Shown piece after piece: positions 36,493 through 46,435 of a stretch of 64,000 nt of DNA. Source of the stretch: Pannonibacter phragmitetus_B (GTDB taxonomy: Bacteria; Pseudomonadota; Alphaproteobacteria; Rhizobiales; Stappiaceae); NCBI RefSeq assembly GCF_050510895.1, contig NZ_JBNINT010000001.1, positions 4,216,001 to 4,280,000 of the forward strand. The letters are read 5' to 3'. A program made the translations under genes and the position numbers. Within the stretch, counting starts at the first letter, position 1, and each line of letters starts with the position of its first letter. The notes beneath the pieces were generated by a model. That model ran no database searches. It was not told the DNA's origin and saw nothing but the letters and a program-made list of their open reading frames with translations.

Positions 36493-37547
36493 TCATTCGA
36501 ACGCTGAGCGCAGATCGACGGTCGAGCGTTCGCCGACCGCATCATAGTTGCGCTCCACCCAATCAGCTGCCGTCTTGCGGCCGATGGAGAACAGTTCCTC
36601 GATGAAGGCCCATTCTGCGTTGGACTTGGAGGACGCCTGCAGCGGCTTTAGCGCTTCTCCGTCAATGCGGTGAAAGTTGACCTTCCTGTAGTCCTCTTCG
36701 TTCAGCTTGCCTTCATTCAGAAGGCGGAGCACGAACTCGATTGACCGCATTTCCCTCAGGAGCGTGGAGTTGAAGGTGATTTCGTTCATCCGGTTCTGGA
36801 TTTCACGCGCTGTTCGGGGCGTCTCCTTGCGCTCGATCGGATTGATCTGCACCAGAAGCAGGTCCTGCGTGCCGGTTTCATAGAACAGCGGATAGAGCGG
36901 CGGATTGCCCATGTAGCCGCCGTCCCAGTAGGGCACGCCGTCGATCTCCACTGCCTGGAACACTTGCGGCAGACAGGCGGAGGCCATCACCGCATCGGCC
37001 GTCAGCTCGTCGCCGCTGAACACCTTGATCTTTCCGGTGTGCACATTGGTGGCCGACACGAACACTCGCACATGTCCGCAGGCGCGAACGGAGTCAAAGT
37101 TGATGATCTCCTTCAGCACCTCATGCAGTGGATTGATGTTGAGCGGATTGAACTCGTAGGGCGAGGCAAAGCGCGAGATCAGATCCATGGCAATGTAGCT
37201 CGGCGAGAAGTCGAGGCTCCATTGCCCGAGTGCCATGTCCAGCGGCGAGCGGCGGATCGGGCTTAGATAGGCGTGCTGGCTCACCTTCTGCCAGAAGGTC
37301 CGCAGGCGCTCCCTGGCGCCTTCGGTTCCACCCTCGTGCAGCCCGCAGGCCAGAGCAACAGCATTCATGGCGCCTGCAGAGGTGCCGCTGATGCCGTCAA
37401 TCTCGAAGCGGTCGTCTTCCAGCAGGTAGTCCAGCACCCCCAGGTGAAAGCGCCGTGAGCGCCGCCTCCCTGAAGGGCCAGATTGATGACCTTGCGCCCC
37501 GGCGCTGACTTGCGCGGCGGGGCTTTCCGTTTGCGGGTTGCGGTCAT
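36493..37547 (-). CDS. patatin-like phospholipase, frame-disrupted
   Basis: A ~351-residue patatin-family lipid acyl hydrolase. VINLALQGGGAHGAFTWG carries the oxyanion GGGxxG loop, and the nucleophile motif GISGTSAGAM (GxSxG) follows. The catalytic aspartate is in YWDGGYMGNPPL. The frame breaks between these motifs at a run of five C (37437-37441); one extra base joins FTWG to VLDYLLEDD. The start overlaps the bdhA stop by one base (TAATG), so it is co-translated with bdhA. The pairing is known in Hyphomicrobiales and suggests a link to PHB granule or lipid turnover. Confidence 0.83.
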
Positions 37548-38329
37548 TATTGTGCGGTCCAGCCGCCGTCGACGGGCAGAAGCGTGCCTGTGATGGACTT
37601 TGCCGCATCCGAGCACAGGAAGACGGCGACAGCTGCGACTTCTTCCACGGTGACAAATTCCTTGGTCGGCTGGGCCTTCAGCAGCACCTCGCGCTTGACC
37701 TCATCCTCGGTCATGTTGCGCGCCTTCATTGTATCGGGGATCTGGGCTTCGACCAGCGGCGTCCAGACATAGCCCGGGCAGATGGCGTTGACAGTGATGC
37801 CTTTTTCAGCCGCTTCCAGCGCAACCGTCTTGGTCAGCCCGGCAATGCCGTGCTTGGCGGCCACATAGGCGGACTTGAAGGGCGAAGCGACCAGCGCATG
37901 AGCCGAGGCCGTGTTGATGATGCGGCCCCAGCCACGGGCCTTCATGCCCGGCAGGGCAGCGCGGATGGTGTGGAAGGCGGAAGACAGGTTGATGGCGATG
38001 ATCGCATTCCACTTGTCGACCGGGAACTCTTCGATCGGAGACACGTGCTGGATGCCGGCGTTGTTGATCAGAATGTCAACGCTGCCGAGTTCCTTTTCCG
38101 CAGTGGCAATCATGGCGGCGATTTCGTCGCCCTTGGTCATGTCGGCCGGAGAGTAGATGCAGCGGACGCCGAACTCTTTTTCGATGCCACTGCGCTCCGC
38201 CTCGATCTTGTCCTTGTCGCCAAAGCCGTTGATCATCACATTTGCGCCTTCGGCAGCCAGCGCCCGTGCATAGGCAAGGCCAATGCCGGAGGTAGACCCG
38301 GTGATGACGGCATTTTTGTTCTTCAGCAT
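37547..38329 (-). CDS. bdhA: 3-hydroxybutyrate dehydrogenase
   Basis: A 260-residue short-chain dehydrogenase that interconverts 3-hydroxybutyrate and acetoacetate with NAD(H), the last step of PHB mobilisation. TGSTSGIGLAYARAL binds the cofactor, NNAG and the catalytic YVAAK follow, and GYVWTPLVEAQIPD is typical of this enzyme. It is the promoter-proximal gene of a bdhA-patatin operon. Confidence 0.92.
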   Translation of the reverse strand: MLKNKNAVITGSTSGIGLAYARALAAEGANVMINGFGDKDKIEAERSGIEKEFGVRCIYSPADMTKGDEIAAMIATAEKELGSVDILINNAGIQHVSPIEEFPVDKWNAIIAINLSSAFHTIRAALPGMKARGWGRIINTASAHALVASPFKSAYVAAKHGIAGLTKTVALEAAEKGITVNAICPGYVWTPLVEAQIPDTMKARNMTEDEVKREVLLKAQPTKEFVTVEEVAAVAVFLCSDAAKSITGTLLPVDGGWTAQ

Positions 38330-38481
38330 GACTTTCAGGCTCCCTGACCGAATTCAGGCAGCAGCTTCACATGAAGCTGCCTTGCACTGCAACAACGCAG
38401 TTGCGCTGATGCGGTTGCGTGACAAATCGGTAATGAAAGCCTGAGCTTTTGGCAGGGCGATACCCTGCCCGGCAGTTTCCG

Positions 38482-39252
38482 TCAGTGCTGGGCGAACATC
38501 GGATTGTCGGGGTTCTCCGCCCAGAGCCGCTCGGCGGCGTTCTTGTAGGCCACAGTCACGACAGCAAGACCAATGGTGGTCGTGATGATCTGCAGCAGCG
38601 TGCCGAACACGGCCAGAACAACGAAGCCAAGAACCACAGACCCGCCCATAAGGATCTGATAGCCGCCCGTGATGGCAAGGCCCATCACCAGGATCGCCGG
38701 GATGCTGAGAAGCAGCGTCGCCACGAACATCGGTCCGGCATAGCCCTTGCTGATGCGGAAGGCCTCCATCACCGGAAGGTGGTGGCCAACGGCGGAAGCC
38801 GGGACGATGAAGCTGATGCGGTACATCAGCGCAATGGTCAGCACTGTCAGCACGGAAATCAGCGCAATCATCATGACGTGCGGCACCACCTGGTTGAGCA
38901 GCATGGTAGCAAGAATGATGGCTGCGATAGGCGCGAGCATGATCAGGGCCGTCTGCACCATGCGCCAGAGCACACGCTGCTCGTAGACACCGAAACGCAG
39001 ATGAATGAGGTTCGGCTGTTCCTGCAGCAGGCCATACCGGTGCCAGCCGCTGGCGATGGAAGCGCCGCTGACCAGCGCCAGCACGAAATTGATCAGCGTT
39101 ACGAAAATGCCCAGACCCGGAATGCCTTCAGTTGCGCCTTCTATCGCGCTCACCACCAGCATGATGACCATCCACGCACCCGCGATGCGGAAGGCGATAT
39201 TGATGTTCTGGCGGATCAGGATTGCTGACTGATGCAGAATATCCGAGTACAT
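38482..39252 (-). CDS. multi-pass membrane protein, function unknown
   Basis: A 256-residue protein with about six hydrophobic helices, starting MYSDILHQSAILIRQN with GGAG five bases before the ATG. A short soluble tail ends in NPDNPMFAQH. It is not recognised as a known transporter; it resembles uncharacterised glycerophosphoryl-diesterase-membrane-domain-like proteins only in general shape. It is a single gene between bdhA and the divergent ispG. Confidence 0.75.
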   Translation of the reverse strand: MYSDILHQSAILIRQNINIAFRIAGAWMVIMLVVSAIEGATEGIPGLGIFVTLINFVLALVSGASIASGWHRYGLLQEQPNLIHLRFGVYEQRVLWRMVQTALIMLAPIAAIILATMLLNQVVPHVMMIALISVLTVLTIALMYRISFIVPASAVGHHLPVMEAFRISKGYAGPMFVATLLLSIPAILVMGLAITGGYQILMGGSVVLGFVVLAVFGTLLQIITTTIGLAVVTVAYKNAAERLWAENPDNPMFAQH

Positions 39253-39489
39253 GGGGGCTCCAGTCTGGTCGCGAAGCTTGCAGGAAATGCCAAGTGCAAT
39301 CATCAGGTCTATAGGCTGGTCCGGAGCTGGGGCGCAAGTGCTGTGCATCACAGTCTGCTGCCCTGATGTGCTGGATCGCGCCTTGCGTGCGGTTCTTGAT
39401 TGCCCTTATGTGAGAGCCAATTTAATCAGGCCATGAAAAGCGCCCGTCCGCTGTGCGGGCGGAGGGTGAATACGAGGTTGGCTGATCCG

Positions 39490-40758
39490 ATGAGCGAGTA
39501 TGTCCCGATGCGCCTGCCCCGGCGCCGGTCGGTTGCCGTGCAGGTGGGTTCCGTGATGGTGGGCGGCGATGCGCCCGTTGTCGTGCAATCCATGACCAAC
39601 ACGGATACGGCGGACGCCGATGCCACCGTGGCGCAGGTCGCCGCGCTGGCGCGGGCCGGATCCGAACTGGTGCGCATCACGGTGGACAGGGACGAGTCTG
39701 CTGCTGCCGTGCCGCGCATCCGCGAGCGGCTGGACCGCATTGGCATCACCGTGCCGCTGATCGGCGATTTCCATTACATCGGCCACAAACTGCTGGCGGA
39801 CCATCCGGCCTGTGCCGAGGCGCTGGCCAAATACCGCATCAATCCGGGCAACGTCGGCTTCAAGGCCAAGCGCGACACCCAGTTCTCGCAGATCATCGAT
39901 ATTGCCCAGAAATATGACAAGCCGGTGCGCATCGGCGTCAATTGGGGTTCGCTCGATCAGGAGCTTCTGACGAAGCTGATGGACGAAAATGCAGCCAGCG
40001 CTGCGCCGATTGCCGCATCTGCCGTCATGCGTGAGGCGATCATCCAGTCCGGGCTTCTGTCTGCGGAGCGGGCCGAAGGCCTCGGCATGGCACGCAACAA
40101 GATCATCCTGTCCGCCAAGGTCAGCAATGTGCAGGACCTCATCGCCGTCTATGCGGATCTGGCGGCGCGCTGTGACTATGCGCTGCATCTGGGTCTCACC
40201 GAAGCAGGCATGGGTACCAAGGGCATTGTCGCCTCGGCGGCCTCCATGGGCATCCTGTTGCAGCAGGGCATTGGTGACACCATCCGCGTGTCGCTGACGC
40301 CGGAGCCGGGCGGTGACCGGAGCAAAGAAGTGCAAGTGGCGCAGGAGTTGCTCCAGGTGATGGGTTTCCGCGCCTTCGTGCCGGTGGTGGCGGCTTGCCC
40401 TGGTTGCGGGCGCACCACGTCCACCGTCTTCCAGGAGCTGGCGAGCGACATTCAGGAGCATATCCGTGTGTCGATGCCGGTCTGGCGCGAACAGTATCCG
40501 GGGGTTGAGAATCTCAACGTCGCGGTAATGGGCTGTATCGTCAACGGGCCGGGCGAGTCCAAATTTGCCGATATCGGCATTTCTCTTCCGGGTACGGGCG
40601 AATCGCCCTCGGCGCCTGTCTTCATCGACGGTGAAAAGGTCATGACCCTGCGTGGGCCCTCCATTGCCGATGACTTCAAAGCCATGGTGCTCGGCTACAT
40701 CGAACAGAAATACGGCTCGGGCAAGCCGCTTGAGTTGCCCTCCGCTGCGCAGGACTGA
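39490..40758 (+). CDS. ispG: 4-hydroxy-3-methylbut-2-enyl-diphosphate synthase
   Basis: A 422-residue iron-sulfur enzyme that reduces MEcPP to HMBPP in the MEP isoprenoid pathway. The TIM-barrel N-terminus contains VQSMTNTDTADADATVAQV, and the 4Fe-4S cysteines lie in ACPGCGRTT and GCIVNGPGES. MSEYVPMRLPRR at 39490 is the preferred start by family length. In-frame GTG (39466) and ATG (39433) codons upstream could extend it. Confidence 0.93.
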   Translation: MSEYVPMRLPRRRSVAVQVGSVMVGGDAPVVVQSMTNTDTADADATVAQVAALARAGSELVRITVDRDESAAAVPRIRERLDRIGITVPLIGDFHYIGHKLLADHPACAEALAKYRINPGNVGFKAKRDTQFSQIIDIAQKYDKPVRIGVNWGSLDQELLTKLMDENAASAAPIAASAVMREAIIQSGLLSAERAEGLGMARNKIILSAKVSNVQDLIAVYADLAARCDYALHLGLTEAGMGTKGIVASAASMGILLQQGIGDTIRVSLTPEPGGDRSKEVQVAQELLQVMGFRAFVPVVAACPGCGRTTSTVFQELASDIQEHIRVSMPVWREQYPGVENLNVAVMGCIVNGPGESKFADIGISLPGTGESPSAPVFIDGEKVMTLRGPSIADDFKAMVLGYIEQKYGSGKPLELPSAAQD

Positions 40759-40800
40759 GTTTGCCCTGCCGGCCGCAGTGCTGAAACAGGAGTTGCCGGA

Positions 40801-41685
40801 ATGCTGAATGCGGTGAAGGACGGCGGCGCAAAGCCGGCCATTCTGGTGATCACGTCACAGGTGGTGCGCGGCAGTGTCGGCGGGCGCGGCGCGGTTTTTG
40901 CGCTGGAGCGGCTGGGCTTTCCGGTCTGGTATCTGCCGACCATCCTTCTGCCCTGGCAACCGCTGGTCGGCCGCGGTCAGCGCATTGTTGCGCCAATGAC
41001 GGATTTTGACGCCATTACCGCGGATCTGGCGGCGTCCCCTTTTCTGCCCGAAATAGGGGCGGTCATCACCGGTTATCTCGGCTCGCCCGAACAGGCCTCT
41101 GCCGTTGCCCGTCTCGTCAAGGCGCTGCGCAAGGTGCGCCCCGAAGTGACCTATCTCTGTGATCCGGTGATCGGCGATCTCGAAGGGCTTTACGTGCCAG
41201 AAGCAACCGCAGCAGCTATCCGTGACGAACTGGTGCCGCTGGCCGATATTTCAACGCCTAACCGCCATGAACTGGCCTGGCTGACCGGGCGGCCCACGGA
41301 CACCGAGCTGCAGGCACTGTCCGCTGCGCGCCACCTCGGGCCTGAGCGTGTTGTTGTCACCTCGGCCCCGGCCCTGCGGCGCAATTCGATCTCCAACCTG
41401 CTCGTTGGCAAGCGCGGTGCTGTTGCGGCCGAACATGCGGCCATCGAAAACCCGCCGCACGGCACCGGGGATTTCTTCTCGGCCCTGTTCATGGCCCGTT
41501 TGCTGGAAGGCATGGATGAGGATGAGGCGCTGGTGCGTGCCGCAGCTTCCGTGTTTGAGCTGGTCGCCCGGACGGTGAAGCAGGAGGCTAACGAGCTGCT
41601 TTATGCTGCCGAACAGCAGGCTCTGTGCCGCCCCATGGCGCTTGTCAGCACCCGCCGTGTGATGGAGAGCGCCAGCGCGCGATGA
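40801..41685 (+). CDS. pdxY: pyridoxal kinase
   Basis: A 294-residue ribokinase-fold enzyme that phosphorylates pyridoxal or related vitamers in B6 salvage. ILVITSQVVRGSVGGRGAVF is the N-terminal substrate loop and STPNRHELAWLTG matches. The ATP/Mg site with catalytic aspartate is PPHGTGDFFSALFMARLL. Its stop overlaps the ATG of the DUF429 gene by four bases (ATGA), indicating an operon. Confidence 0.88.
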   Translation: MLNAVKDGGAKPAILVITSQVVRGSVGGRGAVFALERLGFPVWYLPTILLPWQPLVGRGQRIVAPMTDFDAITADLAASPFLPEIGAVITGYLGSPEQASAVARLVKALRKVRPEVTYLCDPVIGDLEGLYVPEATAAAIRDELVPLADISTPNRHELAWLTGRPTDTELQALSAARHLGPERVVVTSAPALRRNSISNLLVGKRGAVAAEHAAIENPPHGTGDFFSALFMARLLEGMDEDEALVRAAASVFELVARTVKQEANELLYAAEQQALCRPMALVSTRRVMESASAR

Positions 41686-42431
41686 GCGGGCTGCGTTCCT
41701 CTTCTCAGGCCAGACTGGTTGCCGGAGTTGATGGCTGCCCGGCGGGCTGGATTGCTGTTGTTCTCGAGGAGGCCCTGCAGGCGCCTCCTCAAGTGCTGGT
41801 GACGCCCCGGTTTGCGGATCTTCTGGTACATCTGCCCTGGCTTGATGTTCTTGCTGTTGATATGCCCATTGGCCTTCCGGACCGGATTGGTCCGGAAGGA
41901 CGCGGACCGGAGAGACATGTGCGCCCGCTTCTGGGCACGCGGCAATCCTCCGTCTTCTCCGTTCCTTCCCGTGCTGCGGTCTATTGCGAGGACTACCGGG
42001 AAGCCTGCCGCATCGCGCAGGAAACGTCCGAGCCACCGCGCAAGGTGTCGAAACAGGCCTTTCATCTCTTTCCGAAGATTCGGGAACTGGACAAGGCGCT
42101 GGCCGGTGAGCGGCAAGAGCGGGTGTTCGAGGTGCATCCCGAAGTGGCCTTCTGGCGTCTCAACGGCGGCGCGCCCATGAGCCTGCCGAAAAAGATCAAG
42201 AGCCGCATCAATCCGGACGGCATGGACGAGCGCCGCGCCTGTCTGGCCGCTCACGGGCTTTCGCCGGCGTTCCTGTCACAGAAGCCGCCGCGTGGGGCAG
42301 GGGCGGATGATCTTCTCGATGCCTGCGTCAATGCAATCATGGCCCTGCACATTCTGGCAGGTCGGGCGGAGCCCTTCCCGAAAGACTTCTTGCGCGACAG
42401 CCAAGGCCATCGCATAGCCATCTGGGCGTAA
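41682..42431 (+). CDS. DUF429 family protein
   Basis: A 249-residue protein of the DUF429 family, which has a predicted RNase-H-like nuclease fold. GVDGCPAGWIAVVLEEAL and AVDMPIGLPD carry the N-terminal acidic residues, and FEVHPEVAFWRLNGG and GADDLLDACVNAIMALHI carry the later ones. No activity has been shown. It is translationally coupled to pdxY. Confidence 0.85.
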   Translation: MSGLRSSSQARLVAGVDGCPAGWIAVVLEEALQAPPQVLVTPRFADLLVHLPWLDVLAVDMPIGLPDRIGPEGRGPERHVRPLLGTRQSSVFSVPSRAAVYCEDYREACRIAQETSEPPRKVSKQAFHLFPKIRELDKALAGERQERVFEVHPEVAFWRLNGGAPMSLPKKIKSRINPDGMDERRACLAAHGLSPAFLSQKPPRGAGADDLLDACVNAIMALHILAGRAEPFPKDFLRDSQGHRIAIWA

Positions 42432-42443
42432 GGTGCAGCCGGA

Positions 42444-43805
42444 CTACGGCTTCACCTTCGGAGCCGTCGCGACGGACGTCAGGTCCACCTGAGGCGGTGT
42501 CGTGTCTTCCTCTTCCGAGCTGCCGAAGCTGAGCCAGCGTTTGAAGAAGCCAGGCTTCTGCTCTCCAGCCTGAGCCTCCGGGGCAAAGGCGGTTGCGGTC
42601 ACATCCGTTGCCGCTTGCGATGCTGCGGAGGGGGCTGCGGCAGGGTTCGTGCCGGTGGCCGTTTGCGGCGTTCCCTGCGCATCGTCTGGCGCCGCCGTTG
42701 CTGGTGCCTGGGCCGGTTTTGACGCAAACAGGCTGGCAAAAACGCCGCCGGTGGAGCCTGCGGCCGCAGGCGCATCAGCGGGCGCTTCAGCCGTCCCGGG
42801 CTCCGCCGGTGCGTCTTGCGGAGCGTCTTCCGGCTTGTCATCACTGCCGAACTTCGGATTGACGATGGAGGCGATCAGGGCGGCGCGTTCCTTCGCCCGC
42901 TGTTCGCGCTCCGCCTCTTCGCGGATGTTGGCCATGGCCACTTCAAAGGCCTCGGCATCCTTCTTCTGCTTGGCTTCCACGGCAACACGGATGGCCTGCG
43001 GCACTTCATAGGCCGGGCATTTGGCCGTAGCGCGGAAGGGGACGTTGGCTATCAGCGGCTTTGCGTTGAACACATATTGCTTTTCGCAGACATCGATCTT
43101 CGGGGCCTGCTTCGTCACCTCGAAGTGGTCATAGCCCACCTTCAGCATGCGCCAGAAGTCCATGTGCGGGCTGTCATTGTGCCGGGCCATGTTCTCCGCC
43201 GTCATGCGGAAGGGGAAGGCCTGGACCTGAAACGACCTCTGCCCACCCTTGAAGCTGTCGCGGGCGAGTGAATAGATATCCTCGATCTGCGGATCGGTCA
43301 TGGCATAGCAGCCACGCGATGAGCAGGCGCCATGGACCATCAGGTCCGTGCCGGTGCGGTTGTGAGACCGGTCATAGGCATTGGGAAAGCCGGTGTTGAA
43401 GGCAAGGTGATAGCTGGAGTTCGGGTTCATCAGCCCCGGCGTGATCTCGTAGAAGCCCTCGGGAGCCTGCCTGTCGCCTTCCTTGATCTTGGGGCCAAGC
43501 TCGCCGGACCATTTGCAGATCTCGTAGGTCTGCAGCAGGGCAAAGCGGCCTTCCCGGTTCTGCTTCCAGACCTCAAGCGTACTTTCTTCCTTGAAGATTC
43601 GGATCAGGATCGGGGACTTGGCGTCCATCTTCAGTTCGGTGAACTTCGCCTTGATGGCTGGGCGCACCTCGCGCAGATGCTTGGGGCCGAAGGCAACATA
43701 GTCGTCCCCCGACTGGCAGCCTGCAAGAAGCGTAGCCACAGCAAGGGCGCCTGCGAGGCGGATCACCTTGCGGCCCGGAATTTTCGGAAAGGCAATCACG
43801 CCCAT
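42444..43805 (-). CDS. L,D-transpeptidase family protein (YafK-like)
   Basis: A 453-residue envelope protein with a lipoprotein-type signal (lipobox LLAGC at about residue 29). The YkuD catalytic domain at ~50-215 has the active-site block HGACSSRGCYAMTD, with nucleophile Cys in SRGCY. The C-terminal ~180 residues are Ala/Pro/Thr-rich and low complexity (EDAPQDAPAEPGTAEAPADA). YkuD enzymes form 3-3 crosslinks or attach/detach proteins on peptidoglycan; YafK in E. coli releases Braun lipoprotein. Which of these applies is unknown. Confidence 0.88.
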   Translation of the reverse strand: MGVIAFPKIPGRKVIRLAGALAVATLLAGCQSGDDYVAFGPKHLREVRPAIKAKFTELKMDAKSPILIRIFKEESTLEVWKQNREGRFALLQTYEICKWSGELGPKIKEGDRQAPEGFYEITPGLMNPNSSYHLAFNTGFPNAYDRSHNRTGTDLMVHGACSSRGCYAMTDPQIEDIYSLARDSFKGGQRSFQVQAFPFRMTAENMARHNDSPHMDFWRMLKVGYDHFEVTKQAPKIDVCEKQYVFNAKPLIANVPFRATAKCPAYEVPQAIRVAVEAKQKKDAEAFEVAMANIREEAEREQRAKERAALIASIVNPKFGSDDKPEDAPQDAPAEPGTAEAPADAPAAAGSTGGVFASLFASKPAQAPATAAPDDAQGTPQTATGTNPAAAPSAASQAATDVTATAFAPEAQAGEQKPGFFKRWLSFGSSEEEDTTPPQVDLTSVATAPKVKP

Positions 43806-43971
43806 CTGCCGTCACACCTGAAAGAGTATCTGCCCTCCCACTTAATTGAGGGCAGGCAAAGCCATCACCAGCACAAGGGTAAGGTGCCGCCAATGCTTCC
43901 GCAAGATGGCAGCATCGGGCTGGATCATGAATCACTGTTGAGAAAACGGGGGCAGGGAAGGGCCTGGCAAA

Positions 43972-44001
43972 ACAAAACCGGCGCAGGCATCCCTGCACCG
44001 G
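43972..44001 (-). terminator. terminator of accA
   Basis: CCGG.GCAGG pairs with CCTGC.CCGG (43978-43987 with 43992-44001). On the minus strand a TTTTGTTTT tract follows directly. It lies 27 bases beyond the accA stop. Confidence 0.8.
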
Positions 44002-44028
44002 TCTCAGAAGGCGACTTGTGCGCAGTTC

Positions 44029-44982
44029 TCAGAGGCTGCGGCCGATGGCGAGGAACTTGTCGCGGCGCAGCTTGCGCACCTGATCGGCGGACATGCCCTC
44101 GAAGGATTTCAGCGCCTCATCGATGGCCTTTCCGGCGCGGTCGATGGCCGTCTCGCGGGCGCGGTGTGCGCCGCCTGCCGGTTCCTCGATGATGCCATCG
44201 ATGATGCCGAGCTTCAGGAGATCCTGCGCGGTGATCTTCATGTTCGTTGCCGCTTCCTGCGCCCTGGCGCTGTCACGCCACAGGATCGAGGCAGCGCCTT
44301 CCGGCGAGATCACGCTGTAGATCGCGTGTTCCAGCATCAGCACCTTGCTGGTGGCGGCAATGGCGATGGCGCCGCCCGAGCCGCCTTCACCGATGACGGT
44401 GGCGATGTTTGGTACGCCAAGGCTGAGGCAGCGGTCGGTGGAGCGGGCGATGGCTTCCGCCTGTCCGCGCTCTTCCGCGCCAAGGCCGGGATAGGCACCG
44501 GCGGTATCGACGAAGGAGAGCACCGGAATGCCGAACTGATCGGCAAGATCCATGATGCGCACCGACTTGCGGTAGCCTTCGGGGCGTGCCATGCCGAAAT
44601 TGTGCTTGAGGCGGGTTTCCGTATCCGAGCCCTTCTCCTGCGCCAGAATGGCAACAGACTGGCCCCGGAAGCGGCCGAAACCGGCGATGATCGCCTGATC
44701 TTCAGAGAACTTGCGGTCACCGGCCAGCGGTGTGAAATCCTCGATGAGGCCCTGAATGTAATGCGCCGCATGCGGGCGGTCCGGGTGGCGGGCGACCAGC
44801 GTCTTCTGCCAGGGGGTCAGCTTGGAATAGAGCTCGTTGAGGGTCTGGCTGGCCTTGGCTTCGAGGCGGCCAACTTCCTCGTCCACGTTCACTGCTTCGC
44901 CGGTCGCTGCCAGCGCACGCAGTTCCTGGGCCTTGCCGATGATATCGGCGACGGGTTTTTCAAATTCCAGATAGCTGTGCAT
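44029..44982 (-). CDS. accA: acetyl-CoA carboxylase carboxyltransferase subunit alpha
   Basis: A 317-residue crotonase-fold subunit that with AccD transfers CO2 from carboxybiotin to acetyl-CoA, giving malonyl-CoA. LYSKLTPWQKTLVARHPDRP, then GMARPEGYRKSVRIMDLADQ, and GEGGSGGAIAIAATSKVLML are diagnostic. It is monocistronic with its own terminator and intact. Confidence 0.95.
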   Translation of the reverse strand: MHSYLEFEKPVADIIGKAQELRALAATGEAVNVDEEVGRLEAKASQTLNELYSKLTPWQKTLVARHPDRPHAAHYIQGLIEDFTPLAGDRKFSEDQAIIAGFGRFRGQSVAILAQEKGSDTETRLKHNFGMARPEGYRKSVRIMDLADQFGIPVLSFVDTAGAYPGLGAEERGQAEAIARSTDRCLSLGVPNIATVIGEGGSGGAIAIAATSKVLMLEHAIYSVISPEGAASILWRDSARAQEAATNMKITAQDLLKLGIIDGIIEEPAGGAHRARETAIDRAGKAIDEALKSFEGMSADQVRKLRRDKFLAIGRSL

Positions 44983-45140
44983 GAACCGTTTACCTGATGG
45001 CCGCTGCAGTCCTGACCGGAGGAGGCTGGACCTTCTGCGCGCCGTGTGTCCCGGGTCTAATGTTGTGGCGCGACACTGGAGAGCAAGACCCCATGAGTCA
45101 AGCGCGGCTGTATCAGGAGGTTAAAGATGGTGCAAGCAAT

Positions 45141-45160
45141 CCCCGGCAAAACCGCCGGGG
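45141..45160 (-). terminator. weak hairpin downstream of the DUF3108 gene
   Basis: CCCCGGC (45141-45147) and GCCGGGG (45154-45160) form a seven-bp stem 32 bases after the DUF3108 stop. It lacks a clear T tract. Confidence 0.4.
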
Positions 45161-45191
45161 TTCATTCTGAAAAGCGCGGATTTGCGGCCTT

Positions 45192-46076
45192 TCAACGTGC
45201 GGCCTGATCCTGGCCGGCACCGTCAATATTCAGCTTCGTGGCTTCGACAACCATCTGGCCGCTCGCGGTTGGCATGACGATCTTGTAGGGAATGAGCACG
45301 TCATTGCGCCCCATCGGAGCCAGCCAGGCTTCCATCTGGGCCTCTTCCATCAACTTGACGGACTCCTTGCCCGGACGGTGTCCGGCGATTGCCTTCCAGC
45401 GTGCACCACAGACCACGACAGGCCCGTCATAGCCGCGGCCGGAAACCTGTTTGATCTCCTTGTATTCCATCTGGATGTCGAAGCGGGTCCAGCCATCAAA
45501 CACAGGGAGCTTGCGCTTGCAGGCGGCAGGTCCAAGCGCTTCCTTGCCCGCGGCGACCGGCATCACGGCGGCGCTCAGCGGGTCCATGGCATTCTGCTGG
45601 TGCTTCTTGGTGATTTCGATGCGGTCGGGCACCGGCTTGAAGGGCGGGGCGGCTTCCGCCTCGCGGATGTTGCCGGAGCCCTGGCTCATCAGCACGTAGA
45701 AATCGCGGTTGGCCGCTTGTGAGGCCATGGAATATTTGGAGGGCACCACCTTGCCGCCCACCAGCCAGCCGGTGGCCTCAGCCCCGCCGCGCCCGGTCGA
45801 GAACAGGCTGCCGATCCCGGCAGGCTCAAGCCCGACCTTGGCGGAATAGGCATTTCCCTGCAAAATGATGGACATACTGCCTTTGCCGATGACGAGGCCT
45901 GCGACAGTGATATCATAGAGCCCGCCAATGCGGGCGGTCTTGGCATTGGCGTCAGCGGACGCCATCGAAAGGGGCAGGGCGGCGGCGCAGGCAAGGGCAA
46001 GCGCACGAAGGGTGGCGGGCAAGGTTCCGGCCTTTCTGCTCACTACATATCTCGACACGTCGAACCTCCTCGGCAC
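45192..46076 (-). CDS. DUF3108 domain exported protein
   Basis: A 294-residue protein with a signal peptide (hydrophobic stretch ~20-40, ending near ADANAK). The DUF3108 beta-rich domain contains YDITVAGLVIGKGSMSI and later VPSKYSM, MDPLSAAVMPV and YDGPVVVCGARW. The family is periplasmic with no known activity. It sits divergent to rpmB, a conserved neighbourhood in Hyphomicrobiales. Confidence 0.85.
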   Translation of the reverse strand: MPRRFDVSRYVVSRKAGTLPATLRALALACAAALPLSMASADANAKTARIGGLYDITVAGLVIGKGSMSIILQGNAYSAKVGLEPAGIGSLFSTGRGGAEATGWLVGGKVVPSKYSMASQAANRDFYVLMSQGSGNIREAEAAPPFKPVPDRIEITKKHQQNAMDPLSAAVMPVAAGKEALGPAACKRKLPVFDGWTRFDIQMEYKEIKQVSGRGYDGPVVVCGARWKAIAGHRPGKESVKLMEEAQMEAWLAPMGRNDVLIPYKIVMPTASGQMVVEATKLNIDGAGQDQAAR

Positions 46077-46435
46077 CTTGTCAGGTGCCCGGTGACAACC
46101 TCTGCCAGCAGGAGCTGCCGCCCCGTCGCTGCCTGCCTGGCGAATACTTTCTCATGCGGCCCCGGCGCGGTTGGCGCGCAGCACACGGCATCATGATGCC
46201 AATTGTTCGGCGGTATGGTAACTGCTTGGTTAATTTCCGGCATCCTGCATCGGATTTTGCAGCTTTCGCTTTCCTGAGGCGGTGAAGCCTTGACGCTGAC
46301 CGCCAAGGCCAGTATAGGGAGCCAGATTTTTCCGAAATGAGCCGGTTTTGATGTTGCCGGACCTCGCGGTCCGCTCCATACCGGCTGTAACCGTACCGGG
46401 TCCCAGCGGCCCCGGCCAGTAAAAAGGGTGATCCA
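46077..46435. other. intergenic region upstream of rpmB
   Basis: This region holds the rpmB promoter and should hold the divergent DUF3108 promoter. No gene is supported, although open frames cross it by chance. Upstream of the rpmB ATG is AAAAGGGTGATCC as ribosome-binding site. Confidence 0.55.
46290..46318 (+). promoter_or_regulatory. sigma-70-type promoter of rpmB
   Basis: TTGACG (46290-46295), a 17-base spacer and TATAGG (46313-46318) lie about 120 bases before the rpmB ATG. This is the best consensus promoter I noticed in the window, in keeping with high ribosomal-protein expression. Confidence 0.7.
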